Of a stretch of 64,000 nucleotides of DNA, positions 8,760-17,565 are shown in pieces. The DNA is from Anaerotruncus colihominis. GTDB lineage: Bacteria > Bacillota > Clostridia > Oscillospirales > Ruminococcaceae. A program made the position numbers and the translations under genes. Location: NCBI RefSeq assembly GCF_010206195.1, contig NZ_VIQT01000022.1:1-64000 (forward strand), written 5' to 3'. Position 1 is the stretch's first letter. Each line of letters opens with the position of its first letter. The notes beneath the pieces are model-generated. The model was given only the letters and a program-made list of their open reading frames with translations, made no database searches and was not told the DNA's origin.

Positions 8760-8798
8760 TCCCACTGTCATAACCTTTATCCGCGCAGCTCTCAGGAC

Positions 8799-8832
8799 GC
8801 AACAAAGCCGCCTGATAGGCGGCTTTTGTTGC
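8799..8832. terminator. Terminator between noc and parA
   Basis: The inverted repeat GCAACAAAGCCGCC / GGCGGCTTTTGTTGC around a 5-base loop gives a GC stem with A/T arms. It would end the mnmE-to-noc transcript. The remaining noc-parA spacer holds a parS site and the parA promoter. Confidence 0.8.
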
Positions 8833-8932
8833 AGGGAAACGTGTATTTATTTTACCAAACCACACGGCCGCTTTTTTGGGTGCTGTCCTCCCTGTGGGCG
8901 TCCTGTGGCGGATGGCCTTCTCTGATGATTTG

Positions 8933-9763
8933 TTATGCGCTGTGTGGGCGATAGGCGCTCTTTTTTGGAATGCGCATCGTATAATTGATGAATTCCTCAT
9001 CTTCAAATTTTTCTGTATTAATGTCGATTCCAGCCAGCTTCATCGTCGAAACCGCCTTTGTGATTGTATTCATAAAAATGCGGAAATCTTTGAGTACAAA
9101 CAGTTTTGTCGCTTTCTGCTCCGGCTTTACAGGCGCCGGAGCTGGACTCAACATCGTTTCAATCAAACGTTCCGTTTCACCGACGTTCAGACGTTCACGC
9201 ATAATCGTTTCCAAAGCGGCTTGCACCTGTTGATCATTTTCCAGTTTCAACAGCGCCCTTGCATGGCGTTCTGTCAATCCTGCATCAAGCATCCGCCTGC
9301 GCAGATCCTCGTTGAAGTTGAGCAGCCGCAGCTTGTTTGCAATCGTGGACTGCGCCTTCCCCAGTCGCTTGGCCACCTGCTGCTGCGTCATATCGTAGAG
9401 CTCCATCAGACGGCGGATTCCCTGCGCCTCCTCAAAATAGTTGAGATCTTTACGCTGTAAGTTTTCAATTAGTCCAAAAACAGCCGATTTTTCATTGTCA
9501 AACTGTTCTATGATCGCGGGGATTTTGTCAAGTCCATTCATACGGCATGCCATCAAGCGCCGTTCGCCCGCGACCAGCTCATATCCGCTCCCAACCGGAC
9601 GCACCATCACAGGCTGGAGCAGACCGTTCTGTGCAATGCTGTCGGCCAGCTCCTGCATGGCGCGTGGTTCAAATTGACGCCGCGGTTGATAAGGGCTGCG
9701 CACGATGCGGTCAACATCGATCAGAACAACACGGTTGACAGTCCGCTGCTTTGAAAATTTCAT
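8933..9763 (-). CDS. noc: Nucleoid occlusion factor Noc / second ParB paralogue
   Basis: A 276-residue ParB-family protein with GERRLMACRM (about 74), ENLQRKDLNYFEEA (about 104) and the HTH YDMTQQQVAKRLGKAQ. The order rsmG-noc-parA-parB matches Bacillus, which supports the Noc call. ATG 9763 has AAGGGATG upstream; the frame is open to 9874 but that part lies in the rsmG 3' region. The N-terminus MKFSKQRTVNRVV is basic and polar. It lacks the obvious amphipathic membrane-targeting helix of Bacillus Noc, so it may not recruit DNA to the membrane in the same way. Confidence 0.85.
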   Translation of the reverse strand: MKFSKQRTVNRVVLIDVDRIVRSPYQPRRQFEPRAMQELADSIAQNGLLQPVMVRPVGSGYELVAGERRLMACRMNGLDKIPAIIEQFDNEKSAVFGLIENLQRKDLNYFEEAQGIRRLMELYDMTQQQVAKRLGKAQSTIANKLRLLNFNEDLRRRMLDAGLTERHARALLKLENDQQVQAALETIMRERLNVGETERLIETMLSPAPAPVKPEQKATKLFVLKDFRIFMNTITKAVSTMKLAGIDINTEKFEDEEFINYTMRIPKKSAYRPHSA

Positions 9764-9873
9764 GCTTCCCACATCCCTTCTTTTTCTTGTCCATGCCTGC
9801 ATCATACCATGAAATATTCCAAATTTCCAGAACATTTCATCGCAGAAAAAAGCAAAATCCGCCGGTTTTTTCA

Positions 9874-10587
9874 TTACACCAGCGGATTTTTTGCTATTTT
9901 AACATGTGGTCTTGGATATTTTGTCGAGGTCTGCGATCTTTTTTTGATCAATACAATCGCCCGGCCACTTCCATCCGGCAGCTGAAGGCGCTTGACTGCT
10001 TCCTGTACCCCACCCAGCAAATGAACGGCGTTCCTGGCTTCGACGCATTCCTTATCACAATCATTCCCCTTGTAGGCGGCAAATATCCCCCCTATCCTGA
10101 CAAACGGCAGACAATATTCACTCAGCTCGTACAGACGTGCGACAGCGCGTGAAACAGCCACGTCATATTTTTCGCGATGGTCCGGCCCTCGTCCCACCTC
10201 CTCAGCGCGTGCATGGATGCATTCATTGTCCTGGCCCAGCGCCTCCGATACCGTTTGCAGAAATGTAATCCGCTTGTTCAGGCTATCCAGCAGCGTCAGA
10301 TTCAGGTCCGGACGTGCAATTTTCAACGGGACAGAGGGAAATCCCGCTCCTGTTCCGACGTCGACGAGTCGCGCCCCTTGCGGGATGGAATAAACTGATA
10401 GCAGCGACAGACTGTCGATAAAATGCTTGACAACAATTTCTCGCGGCTCTGTGATCGCCGTCAAATTCATTTTTTTATTCCATTCAACCAGCAGCGCCGC
10501 ATAGCGATCAAATGCATCCAACTGCGCGGTATCAAGCGTTACGCCGAAACCGGCCGCATACTCCTTTAACATATCCTGGTCAATCAT
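9874..10587 (-). CDS. rsmG: 16S rRNA (guanine-527-N7)-methyltransferase
   Basis: A 237-residue class I SAM methyltransferase that modifies G527 of 16S rRNA. The SAM-binding motif is LVDVGTGAGFPSVPLKI (about 71-87). The conserved N-terminal segment YAALLVEWNKKMNLTAITEP is present. It overlaps the mnmG stop by 4 bases, so translation is coupled. The C-terminus is slightly longer than average, with a basic tail. Confidence 0.96.
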   Translation of the reverse strand: MIDQDMLKEYAAGFGVTLDTAQLDAFDRYAALLVEWNKKMNLTAITEPREIVVKHFIDSLSLLSVYSIPQGARLVDVGTGAGFPSVPLKIARPDLNLTLLDSLNKRITFLQTVSEALGQDNECIHARAEEVGRGPDHREKYDVAVSRAVARLYELSEYCLPFVRIGGIFAAYKGNDCDKECVEARNAVHLLGGVQEAVKRLQLPDGSGRAIVLIKKRSQTSTKYPRPHVKIAKNPLV

Positions 10588-12488
10588 TTGTCATCCTCCC
10601 CTGTCTTCTGTGCGGACGTGTGGCGCTGGCTAAGCCAAATCAACAGTACAGACACATCTGCTGGGCTGACGCCGCTGATACGTGAAGCTTGTCCAATATT
10701 CAGCGGCCGCAGGCGCGTCAGTTTCTCAACTGCTTCAAGCCGCAGCCCGCCGATCGACTGATAATCCAAATCGTGCGGGAGCTGCTTTCCCTCCAGACGC
10801 CGCATTTGCTCCACCTGTTCAAGTTGCTTTTTAATATACCCTTCATATTTGATTGTGATTTCCACCTGTTCGCAAACCTGTGCGGGTAAATCAGGACGCC
10901 CTGGATCAAACGGCGCAAGCGAGGCATAGGAGAGTTGTGGCCGTTTGAGCAGCTCGCAAAGACGTGTTCCTGTCGCAACCGGTGATGTTTCACGTGAAAC
11001 AAGCAGCTTATTCAATCCTTCACTGGGCGCCACATGCACCGCACGCAGGCGTTTCAGTTCCCCTTCCACCAATTCACGTTTTGCCAGGAAAGAAAGCCAA
11101 CGCTTCTCTCCGATCAAGCCAATTTTGTGTCCAACCGGCGTCAGGCGCATATCCGCATTATCCTGTCTTAAAATCAAACGGTATTCCGAACGCGATGTCA
11201 TCATTCGATATGGATCGTTACAGCCTTTCACAACAAGATCATCAATCAAGGTTCCAATATAGCTGCTGGCGCGATCAAGCACAAGCGGCGGCTTTCCCTG
11301 TACAGCGTGCGCGGCATTGATCCCAGCGATCAAACCCTGTGCGGCTGCTTCCTCATAGCCGGAGGTACCGTTAAACTGGCCCGCTCCATAAAGGCCGCGT
11401 ACCGCCTTACATTCCAATGTCGCCTGCAAACAGGTCGGATCAAGGCAATCGTATTCGATCGCATAGGCGTTGCGCATGATGCGTATCCGTTCAAAGCCTT
11501 TCACTGTCCTGTACAGCTTCACCTGTACCTCCTCCGGGAGGGACGATGACATCCCCTGTAAATAAACTTCATTCGTATCAAGCCCCATCGGCTCAATAAA
11601 AATCTGATGGCGCGGCTTATCAGAAAACCGAACAACTTTATCTTCAATACTTGGACAATAGCGCGGTCCAATCCCTTCGATCTGTCCGCTATAAAGCGGT
11701 GAGCGATGCAAATTTTCCATAATAACACGATGTGTCTGCTCATTTGTATATGCGATATGGCAAACAGCCTGGTTTTTCAGCGCACCAGCGTCTGTTTCAA
11801 AGGAAAAAGGCGTAACCGGGTCGTCACCCTCCTGTATCTCAAGCATCTGAAAATCAATCGATCGCCGGTCGGCACGCGCAGGCGTACCCGTTTTAAAACG
11901 GCGCAGCGGCAATCCGAGACGCTCAAGCGCCGCGGTCAGCCGACCTGCCGCATGCAGACCGTCAGGCCCGCTTTCCGCCGTATACTCCCCGACAAAGATG
12001 CGCCCACGCAAATAAGTACCCGTGCAGAGAATGACCGCGCGCACATGATAAAGTGCACCCAAGGCCGTCACAACCGACTCAACTGCGCCGTGAGATGTAC
12101 GGATATCCACTATTTCCGCCTGGATCACATCGAGCCCATCCTGATTTTCTACAGCGCGCTTCATATAACAGTGATAATTTCTTCGATCCGCCTGCGCACG
12201 CAGCGAATGGACAGCCGGCCCTTTCCCTCTGTTAAGCATACGGCTTTGAATCATCGCCGCATCGGCAGCACGACCCATTTCACCGCCGAGCGCGTCGATC
12301 TCACGTACAAGATGCCCTTTTGCTGTTCCGCCAATCGATGGATTGCAGGGCATATTTCCGATTGCATCAAGCGACATTGTAAAAAGCACCGTATGCGCGC
12401 CAAGGCGCGCAGCGGCCAAAGCGGACTCAATACCTGCATGGCCGCCGCCAATAACCGCAATATCATAATTTCCCGCCTCATAATCCAT
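10584..12488 (-). CDS. mnmG: tRNA uridine-5-carboxymethylaminomethyl modification enzyme MnmG (GidA)
   Basis: A full-length 634-residue FAD protein that works with MnmE on U34 of tRNAs. The FAD-binding motif is VIGGGHAGIESALAAARLG (residues 12-30). The GidA signatures PCNPSIGGTAKGHLVREIDALGG and GQFNGTSGYEEAAAQG are present. The C-terminal helical domain binds MnmE. It lies between mnmE and rsmG in the origin operon. Its coding sequence contains a perfect parS site at 10986. Confidence 0.97.
   Translation of the reverse strand: MDYEAGNYDIAVIGGGHAGIESALAAARLGAHTVLFTMSLDAIGNMPCNPSIGGTAKGHLVREIDALGGEMGRAADAAMIQSRMLNRGKGPAVHSLRAQADRRNYHCYMKRAVENQDGLDVIQAEIVDIRTSHGAVESVVTALGALYHVRAVILCTGTYLRGRIFVGEYTAESGPDGLHAAGRLTAALERLGLPLRRFKTGTPARADRRSIDFQMLEIQEGDDPVTPFSFETDAGALKNQAVCHIAYTNEQTHRVIMENLHRSPLYSGQIEGIGPRYCPSIEDKVVRFSDKPRHQIFIEPMGLDTNEVYLQGMSSSLPEEVQVKLYRTVKGFERIRIMRNAYAIEYDCLDPTCLQATLECKAVRGLYGAGQFNGTSGYEEAAAQGLIAGINAAHAVQGKPPLVLDRASSYIGTLIDDLVVKGCNDPYRMMTSRSEYRLILRQDNADMRLTPVGHKIGLIGEKRWLSFLAKRELVEGELKRLRAVHVAPSEGLNKLLVSRETSPVATGTRLCELLKRPQLSYASLAPFDPGRPDLPAQVCEQVEITIKYEGYIKKQLEQVEQMRRLEGKQLPHDLDYQSIGGLRLEAVEKLTRLRPLNIGQASRISGVSPADVSVLLIWLSQRHTSAQKTGEDDK
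10986..11001. promoter_or_regulatory. parS site inside mnmG
   Basis: A perfect 16-bp TGTTTCACGTGAAACA embedded in mnmG codons for the C-terminal domain, where it encodes the stretch LVSRETSP. Coding-region parS sites are usual near origins. Confidence 0.95.
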
Positions 12489-12512
12489 CCTTATCTTCCC
12501 TCCTTTTACATG

Positions 12513-13883
12513 TCACTTTCCCACACAAAACCGTGAAAATACAGAATCAACAACCGCCTGTGACGCGCGCTTACCTGTCAATTTCAGCAGCGCATCGAGC
12601 GCGCGCTCAATACAAACAGCAACTGCGTCGTAGGAAACACCGCTTTCCAGCGCCTCTACCGCCTCCCGCAGCTCCCCGGCAGCTTCCGTGACCGCTGCGC
12701 GCTGACGTGTATTTGCTACAATCGCAGCAGAGCTGTCAAAGGCGCCTAATCCTACCATTTCAGTCAACGCCTTCGTCAAAGGCTTTGGTATATCTTCACC
12801 ACGCGCCGAAATACAAAGCACGCGTTTAAAATCGGATGTAAAAGCTTCTGCATTGAGAACCTGCGCCAAATCGGCTTTATTGATCAGAGCAAGCGCGTTC
12901 AATCCGCGGCATGCTTTCATAACGCGCCGGTCATCCTCCGTTAACGGTTCCGAACCGTCAAACACCGCCAATACAAGCTGTGCCCGTTCCACCTGTTCAA
13001 GCGCTAAAGCCACACCCTCCCGCTCAATCGGATCATCCGGCCTGCGGATTCCTGCCGTATCAGTGAGATGAAAAACAAAACCGCCGCATAAAACCGTATC
13101 GCTGACAAGATCGCGCGTCGTTCCAGGGATATCCGAAACAATGCTCCTCTTCATACCTGTCATCAAATTCATCAAAGACGATTTTCCTACATTTGGACGC
13201 CCGACAATTACCGTCTCAATTCCATCACGGACAAGACGACCCGTTTCATAGGAACCTGCCAAAGAATCAAGTGTCCGAAGGGATTCCAACAAAGCATCGT
13301 GCAAAGTCCGTGAATCCACCGCTTCGATTTCTTCCTCGGGATAATCAATCCAGGCGGACAGATGCGCCGCAAAATGTGTCAATCTATCTACGATCTTCTC
13401 AACACAGCGGTAAAGAGCACCACCGCGTGCTGAAAGAGCCGCACGCGCCGCCTGTCCACCACGCGCCGAGATCAAATCAATCACCGCTTCGGCCTGCGTC
13501 AAATCAAGCTTTCCGTTTAAAAAAGCCCGTTTTGTAAATTCACCCGCCAGAGCAGGGCGTGCGCCATTTTCACAACAAGCGTTCAGAAGGCGATCCATCA
13601 AATAGACACCGCCATGTGCGGATAACTCGACGACATCCTCACCTGTATAACTGCGCGGCGCGCGAAAAACTGTAACGATCACCTCGTCGATCGGTCCTTC
13701 ACGATCAGCAGCAATCCCATAGGCACAGGTATAGCCCTCAAGCGAGGAGACCCTCTTTCCGTTCGCCAAACGTACTATTCTGTCAGCTGTAGTAAGGGCC
13801 TTTGGCCCTGAAATCCTGACGACTCCAATTCCGCCTGTTCCAAGCGGCGTCGCAATCGCCGCAATTGTATCCATTTCGACCAT
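12513..13883 (-). CDS. mnmE: tRNA modification GTPase MnmE (TrmE)
   Basis: A 456-residue GTPase partner of MnmG. The N-terminal THF-binding domain begins DTIAAIATPLGTGGIGVVRISG. The G domain has G1 GRPNVGKSSLMN (about 226) and G3 DTAG. The invariant C-terminal CVGK ends the protein; its Cys is needed for modification. GGGGGAT lies 4 bases before ATG 13883; ATG 13874 is an alternative. The next upstream gene is jag, separated by a parS palindrome. Confidence 0.97.
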   Translation of the reverse strand: MVEMDTIAAIATPLGTGGIGVVRISGPKALTTADRIVRLANGKRVSSLEGYTCAYGIAADREGPIDEVIVTVFRAPRSYTGEDVVELSAHGGVYLMDRLLNACCENGARPALAGEFTKRAFLNGKLDLTQAEAVIDLISARGGQAARAALSARGGALYRCVEKIVDRLTHFAAHLSAWIDYPEEEIEAVDSRTLHDALLESLRTLDSLAGSYETGRLVRDGIETVIVGRPNVGKSSLMNLMTGMKRSIVSDIPGTTRDLVSDTVLCGGFVFHLTDTAGIRRPDDPIEREGVALALEQVERAQLVLAVFDGSEPLTEDDRRVMKACRGLNALALINKADLAQVLNAEAFTSDFKRVLCISARGEDIPKPLTKALTEMVGLGAFDSSAAIVANTRQRAAVTEAAGELREAVEALESGVSYDAVAVCIERALDALLKLTGKRASQAVVDSVFSRFCVGK

Positions 13884-13968
13884 AACAATCCCCCATCAGA
13901 CCACTAAAAGCAGGAAGAAGCAGCAGCAACATAACAACGGTGTGCTTTTCTCCTGTACATCGACAAAA

Positions 13969-13998
13969 GGGAGGATGTTTCACGTGAAACATCCTCCC
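13969..13998. promoter_or_regulatory. parS within a 30-bp perfect palindrome
   Basis: The 16-bp parS core (13976-13991) is extended to a perfect 30-bp palindrome by GGGAGGA and its complement TCCTCCC. It sits between jag and mnmE, and as RNA would also form a stable hairpin, so it may double as a transcriptional attenuator. Confidence 0.9.
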
Positions 13999-14016
13999 CC
14001 AACGATCATCAAACAA

Positions 14017-15258
14017 TTAAAGATCAATCTTTCCGTACAAAGGCAGATCGTCGCCCTCATGACGCGCCTGCTGACGAACAGGCTTTTGTTCTGTCTTTGG
14101 CTTTGGCTGCGCAGACCGCTCCAATGTGCCTTCGCGTTCCAATTCAGCAGCATAAGCGCGATCAACCTCTGTCGAAGTCGGCTTGACCGTTTCCCCGCGC
14201 GGCGCGCGGTCAACGCGGCGCGGGCCGCGTTCCCGACGCGGCGGACGCGCACTGCGCTCCTCCGAATGCTCGCCGCTTCGCGGCGCTCGGTCATCACGGC
14301 GCGGGCCACGATTTGCACCCGTGCGGCCGCGTCCTCCCCGGCCGCCCCTTCCGCCTCCTTGTTGCGGACGCGGATTCATTGGCGATATCACAACGCGGCG
14401 ATTTGGTTCCTCGCCTGTCGAGGACGAAGTAACACCATCAATCTTCGCAACAGTCGAATGAATAATCCTGCGCTCATATGGATTCATCGGCTCCAGGGTG
14501 GAGGAACGGCCATAACGCAGCACACCGGCAGCAAGCTTTTGCGCAAGCTGCTCAAGCGTTCGCTCGCGTTTTTCACGATAATTACCCGAATCAATCGTCA
14601 CACGGATATAATCGCCTTCCTCCCGGTTGGCGACAAGACTGGAAAGGTATTGCAGCGCGTCAAGCGTTTCACCACGGCGGCCAATGATCACGCCAAGACC
14701 TTCGCCGGACAAACGCAGCACAACGCCGTTTTCTGTTTTTGCAACGCTCAAATCAGCGTCAATTTCCATAGCTTTTAAAACGCCGCGCACATATTCAGCC
14801 GCAACGCGCGCCTTCCCTTCGACTTGCTCAACCGCAACAAACATAAGCGTTTGGGCAGCCTTTGCCAGCTCATCAGACGCTGTATTTTCACTTTTTTCCT
14901 GTTTTTTTACAGATTCAGACTGTACATGTAGCGGCTGCTCATGCTTTGGCTCAGGTTTCGATACAGGTTTTTGCGGCCTTCTTTCAGTCTGAGGCACCCT
15001 GTCCGCCTTCTGTTCCTTTCCGGACGGCGTTTGCTCCGCCCGTGGAACAGGCTGTTTTTCCTTCTTTATTTCCGGCGCAGGCTCTGGCTCGTTTATAAAA
15101 ACACGCACCCGCGCAGGCGTATTGCGCAATCCAAGAAAACCACGCTTTGGCAACGTTATAATCTCAAAATCAACCGCATCACGCTGAACACCAAGCTCTT
15201 TACAAGCCAGTTCGATCGCATCTTCTACATTGCGTGCTTCTTTTATTACCTCACGCAT
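14017..15258 (-). CDS. jag: RNA-binding protein Jag/KhpB with RGG-rich tail
   Basis: A 413-residue KH/R3H RNA-binding protein, the usual neighbour of yidC. The Jag-N domain (1-55) begins MREVIKEARNVEDAIE. A long Pro/Lys/Glu disordered linker (about 60-150) precedes the KH domain with GVIIGRRGETLDAL (about 205) and the R3H domain with MNPYERRIIHSTVA (about 258). A roughly 110-residue C-terminal tail is then full of RGG/RG and PRR repeats, which ordinary Jag proteins lack. ATG 15258 has GGAGGTG 8 bases upstream; the frame is open to 15351 but without a ribosome site. Confidence 0.92.
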   Translation of the reverse strand: MREVIKEARNVEDAIELACKELGVQRDAVDFEIITLPKRGFLGLRNTPARVRVFINEPEPAPEIKKEKQPVPRAEQTPSGKEQKADRVPQTERRPQKPVSKPEPKHEQPLHVQSESVKKQEKSENTASDELAKAAQTLMFVAVEQVEGKARVAAEYVRGVLKAMEIDADLSVAKTENGVVLRLSGEGLGVIIGRRGETLDALQYLSSLVANREEGDYIRVTIDSGNYREKRERTLEQLAQKLAAGVLRYGRSSTLEPMNPYERRIIHSTVAKIDGVTSSSTGEEPNRRVVISPMNPRPQQGGGRGGRGGRGRTGANRGPRRDDRAPRSGEHSEERSARPPRRERGPRRVDRAPRGETVKPTSTEVDRAYAAELEREGTLERSAQPKPKTEQKPVRQQARHEGDDLPLYGKIDL

Positions 15259-15393
15259 CCTTGACACCTCCGATAATATAGGGACGCTTGTACCACATCC
15301 GGCGCTTTGCGCCCCGTGCTCCGGGCGGTATACAGAATTTTTCTTCTGCAACGATGTTGTGGAGGATTCACCCGGTTTTCCGCTTCAATAAAC

Positions 15394-16461
15394 TTATGAT
15401 TTCAGATCGTCGTCCGTGACCTCAGCATATGTCTCGCCGTATTTTTCCGCATCGCGTTTCCGGGCGGCAGCCAGCTTCAGGCGATTAATTTCCTTTTGGG
15501 AAAGCGCCTGTTCAATATCCGTCTCACCACGTTCGCGGGCGCGTTTCTTCGCTTCTATTTTCGCCTGCCGTTCAGCCTCCCTGCGCTCCTCAGATTCCTT
15601 GCGCGCTTTTTCGGCAAGCTCCTTGGGATTCATGAATTTATTAAGCAGATACGTCTGAAGAGCCATCAGAACATTTGAAATAATCCAGTACACGCCAAGG
15701 CCAGCCGGCACTACAAAGGAAATCCATGCAGACATCAGCGGCATCATAATCATCATACTCTTGGACATACCGGCCGCTGCCGCCGCATTCCCGCTCATAT
15801 CAGCCGTCTGCCGCATCGATACAAAAGACACAAGCAGAGATGTCAAAAACGAAAAAATCGGAATCAGGATCAACAAATTAAAAGCGAAAGTCGGCTGCTG
15901 CGTCAAATCGATAGGGCCAATCGACAGATCCAGCGTCTGTACCTTCGATACAAAATCCCCCAGCCCAGCAAAGGCGTCAGGATTTGTATTCACCGCATCA
16001 ATAATGCGGATTTGACGTGAATAATCCTTTGCCAGATTCGCGTTATTCAATACCGTCGCCGCAATCTCGGTCGCCTGATCAACCACCGGGCCGCTGATAC
16101 GCAGCAAATGTGTAATCGGGCGTTGAATCACGTCGTAAAGACCAAAGAGGATAGGCATCTGAATGAGCATGGGCAGACAACCCGAAGCCGGATTGTAATG
16201 CTCCTCCTCATAGAGCTTCATCATTTCCTCATTCATCTTTTCGCGGTTGTTCGCGTATTTTTTCTGTATTTCTTCCATACGCGGCCGGAAAATCTGCATT
16301 TTAACCATCGATTTCTGCTGTTTAATCGACAGCGGCACCAGGCAGACGCGCACAATCAATGTAAAGAGTACAAGCGCAACGCCATAAATCGGAAGGACCT
16401 TGAAACACGCCCACATAATCCATCCGAGCGGATAGCCAAATATTGTATAAATTAAGGACAT
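15394..16461 (-). CDS. yidC: Membrane protein insertase YidC (SpoIIIJ/OxaA1)
   Basis: A 355-residue YidC/Oxa1-family insertase. Core membrane segments are visible at about 10-35 (IMWACFKVLPIYGVALVLF) and about 90-110 (SGCLPMLIQMPILFGLYDVI), with further segments at about 195-260. The conserved Arg of the hydrophilic groove is likely in TLIVRVCLVPLSIKQQ. There is no lipobox, unlike SpoIIIJ of Bacillus, and the C-terminal cytosolic tail (about 280-355) is long, charged and coiled-coil-like, probably for ribosome contact. It is 6 bases from yidD and shares a transcript with it. Confidence 0.94.
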   Translation of the reverse strand: MSLIYTIFGYPLGWIMWACFKVLPIYGVALVLFTLIVRVCLVPLSIKQQKSMVKMQIFRPRMEEIQKKYANNREKMNEEMMKLYEEEHYNPASGCLPMLIQMPILFGLYDVIQRPITHLLRISGPVVDQATEIAATVLNNANLAKDYSRQIRIIDAVNTNPDAFAGLGDFVSKVQTLDLSIGPIDLTQQPTFAFNLLILIPIFSFLTSLLVSFVSMRQTADMSGNAAAAAGMSKSMMIMMPLMSAWISFVVPAGLGVYWIISNVLMALQTYLLNKFMNPKELAEKARKESEERREAERQAKIEAKKRARERGETDIEQALSQKEINRLKLAAARKRDAEKYGETYAEVTDDDLKS

Positions 16462-16466
16462 CTGCT

Positions 16467-16715
16467 TTATTTCTCCTTCTTGGTAGTTCGCCGCGGCAGC
16501 GACTCGGGCACATGATCAATCCCGCCCGGATGGAACGGATGGCATTTCAAAACCCGTTTGACCGCAAGCCAGCCGCCCCGCAGCGCGCCAAAGCGGGAAA
16601 TTGCCGTCAGCGCGTATTCAGAACACGTTGGATAAAACCGGCAAGTGGGATGCGGCTTGAGCGGTGAAAGATACCTTCTGTAAAAACGGATAACCGCAAG
16701 CAGGAAGGCTTTCAT
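16467..16715 (-). CDS. yidD: Membrane insertion efficiency factor YidD
   Basis: An 82-residue protein with the family block [20 protein letters not shown] (about 12-31) and the downstream [17 protein letters not shown]. It overlaps rnpA by 4 bases and lies directly before yidC, as in most Firmicutes. It is thought to assist YidC-dependent insertion at the inner face of the membrane. Confidence 0.95.
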   Translation of the reverse strand: MKAFLLAVIRFYRRYLSPLKPHPTCRFYPTCSEYALTAISRFGALRGGWLAVKRVLKCHPFHPGGIDHVPESLPRRTTKKEK

Positions 16716-17047
16716 TTTAAGAGTCCCAACTTTTCGCAGGCGCGCCGCAGAGCCTCAAATACCTGCTGCATGGAAACGAATGCTGTCCTAACACGTGCAA
16801 CCAAGACAAAATCATATCCGGCCATAAGCTCCGGCTCAATCAAATAAAATGCCTCGCGCATCACACGGCGCGCACGGTTGCGTTTAACAGCCTTACCCAC
16901 TTTTTTAGTCGCGGTCAACCCCAAACGGTTCTCCCCGCGCCGGTTTTTAAGAGCATAAACAACAAGCACAGGTGTAGCAAAGGAACGGCCCCGATAATAG
17001 GCCCGTTTAAATTCCTTATTCAATGTCAGCGTTTGGGTTCTCGCCAT
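16712..17047 (-). CDS. rnpA: Ribonuclease P protein component
   Basis: A 111-residue protein subunit of RNase P, which trims tRNA 5' leaders. The diagnostic RNR motif is [16 protein letters not shown] (about 52-67), after [10 protein letters not shown]. It follows rpmH after 139 bases that contain a terminator-like hairpin, so expression relative to rpmH is probably attenuated. Confidence 0.96.
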   Translation of the reverse strand: MARTQTLTLNKEFKRAYYRGRSFATPVLVVYALKNRRGENRLGLTATKKVGKAVKRNRARRVMREAFYLIEPELMAGYDFVLVARVRTAFVSMQQVFEALRRACEKLGLLK

Positions 17048-17121
17048 GTTATCCGTCCTTTAGATCAAACAGCGCGCAGCTTCGCGGCGTACCGTCCGGC
17101 GCGGACAATGATAAAAATAAA

Positions 17122-17143
17122 GGCCACAACGCAAGCTGTGGCC
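17122..17143 (-). terminator. Attenuator between rpmH and rnpA
   Basis: GGCCACA/TGTGGCC arms around an 8-base loop, followed on the minus strand by TTTATTTTTATC. This would let most transcripts stop after rpmH, with partial readthrough into rnpA-yidD-yidC. Confidence 0.75.
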
Positions 17144-17186
17144 ATATCCGCGGCATTGGTCGTCAGCCGCCTGTCTGTTTATACGC

Positions 17187-17321
17187 TTAGTGGGTCAGGC
17201 GCGCCCTACCCTTTGCCCGTCTGCGGGCCAAAACCTTGCGTCCGTTGCGAGTCGCCATACGTTTGCGGAAACCGTGCTCCTTCTTTCTCTGGAGCTTTTT
17301 CGGCTGATACGTTCTTACCAT
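17187..17321 (-). CDS. rpmH: 50S ribosomal protein L34
   Basis: A 44-residue ribosomal protein starting [20 protein letters not shown] and ending with the typical [15 protein letters not shown] 17321 has GGGGAGG 7 bases upstream; the frame is open further to 17444 but without start support. It heads the origin cluster on the minus strand. Confidence 0.98.
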   Translation of the reverse strand: MVRTYQPKKLQRKKEHGFRKRMATRNGRKVLARRRAKGRARLTH

Positions 17322-17421
17322 TGTTAAACCTCCCCTCGTCAAGGATGCGCAAAAGAGCCACTTTTGCACTGCGTTTTTACCGGCGCCCCGCGGCTCCTTC
17401 TTTTTTACCTTGCAGATAAGC

Positions 17422-17451
17422 ATTATACCGCATGGCGCGGGCATTTGTCAA
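17422..17451 (-). promoter_or_regulatory. rpmH operon promoter
   Basis: Perfect TTGACA (17446-17451) and TATAAT (17422-17427) hexamers on the minus strand with an 18-base spacer, about 100 bases upstream of rpmH. Confidence 0.9.
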
Positions 17452-17565
17452 TACCCCTGCCTTTTTTAGCCACGACTTAAAGATGAAAGAATTAACAAAA
17501 ATGGGAAAAAGGAAAGGCACGCTAAAAAAATAACATTCTGGCAACGCGCCGGAGGACATTCATAT

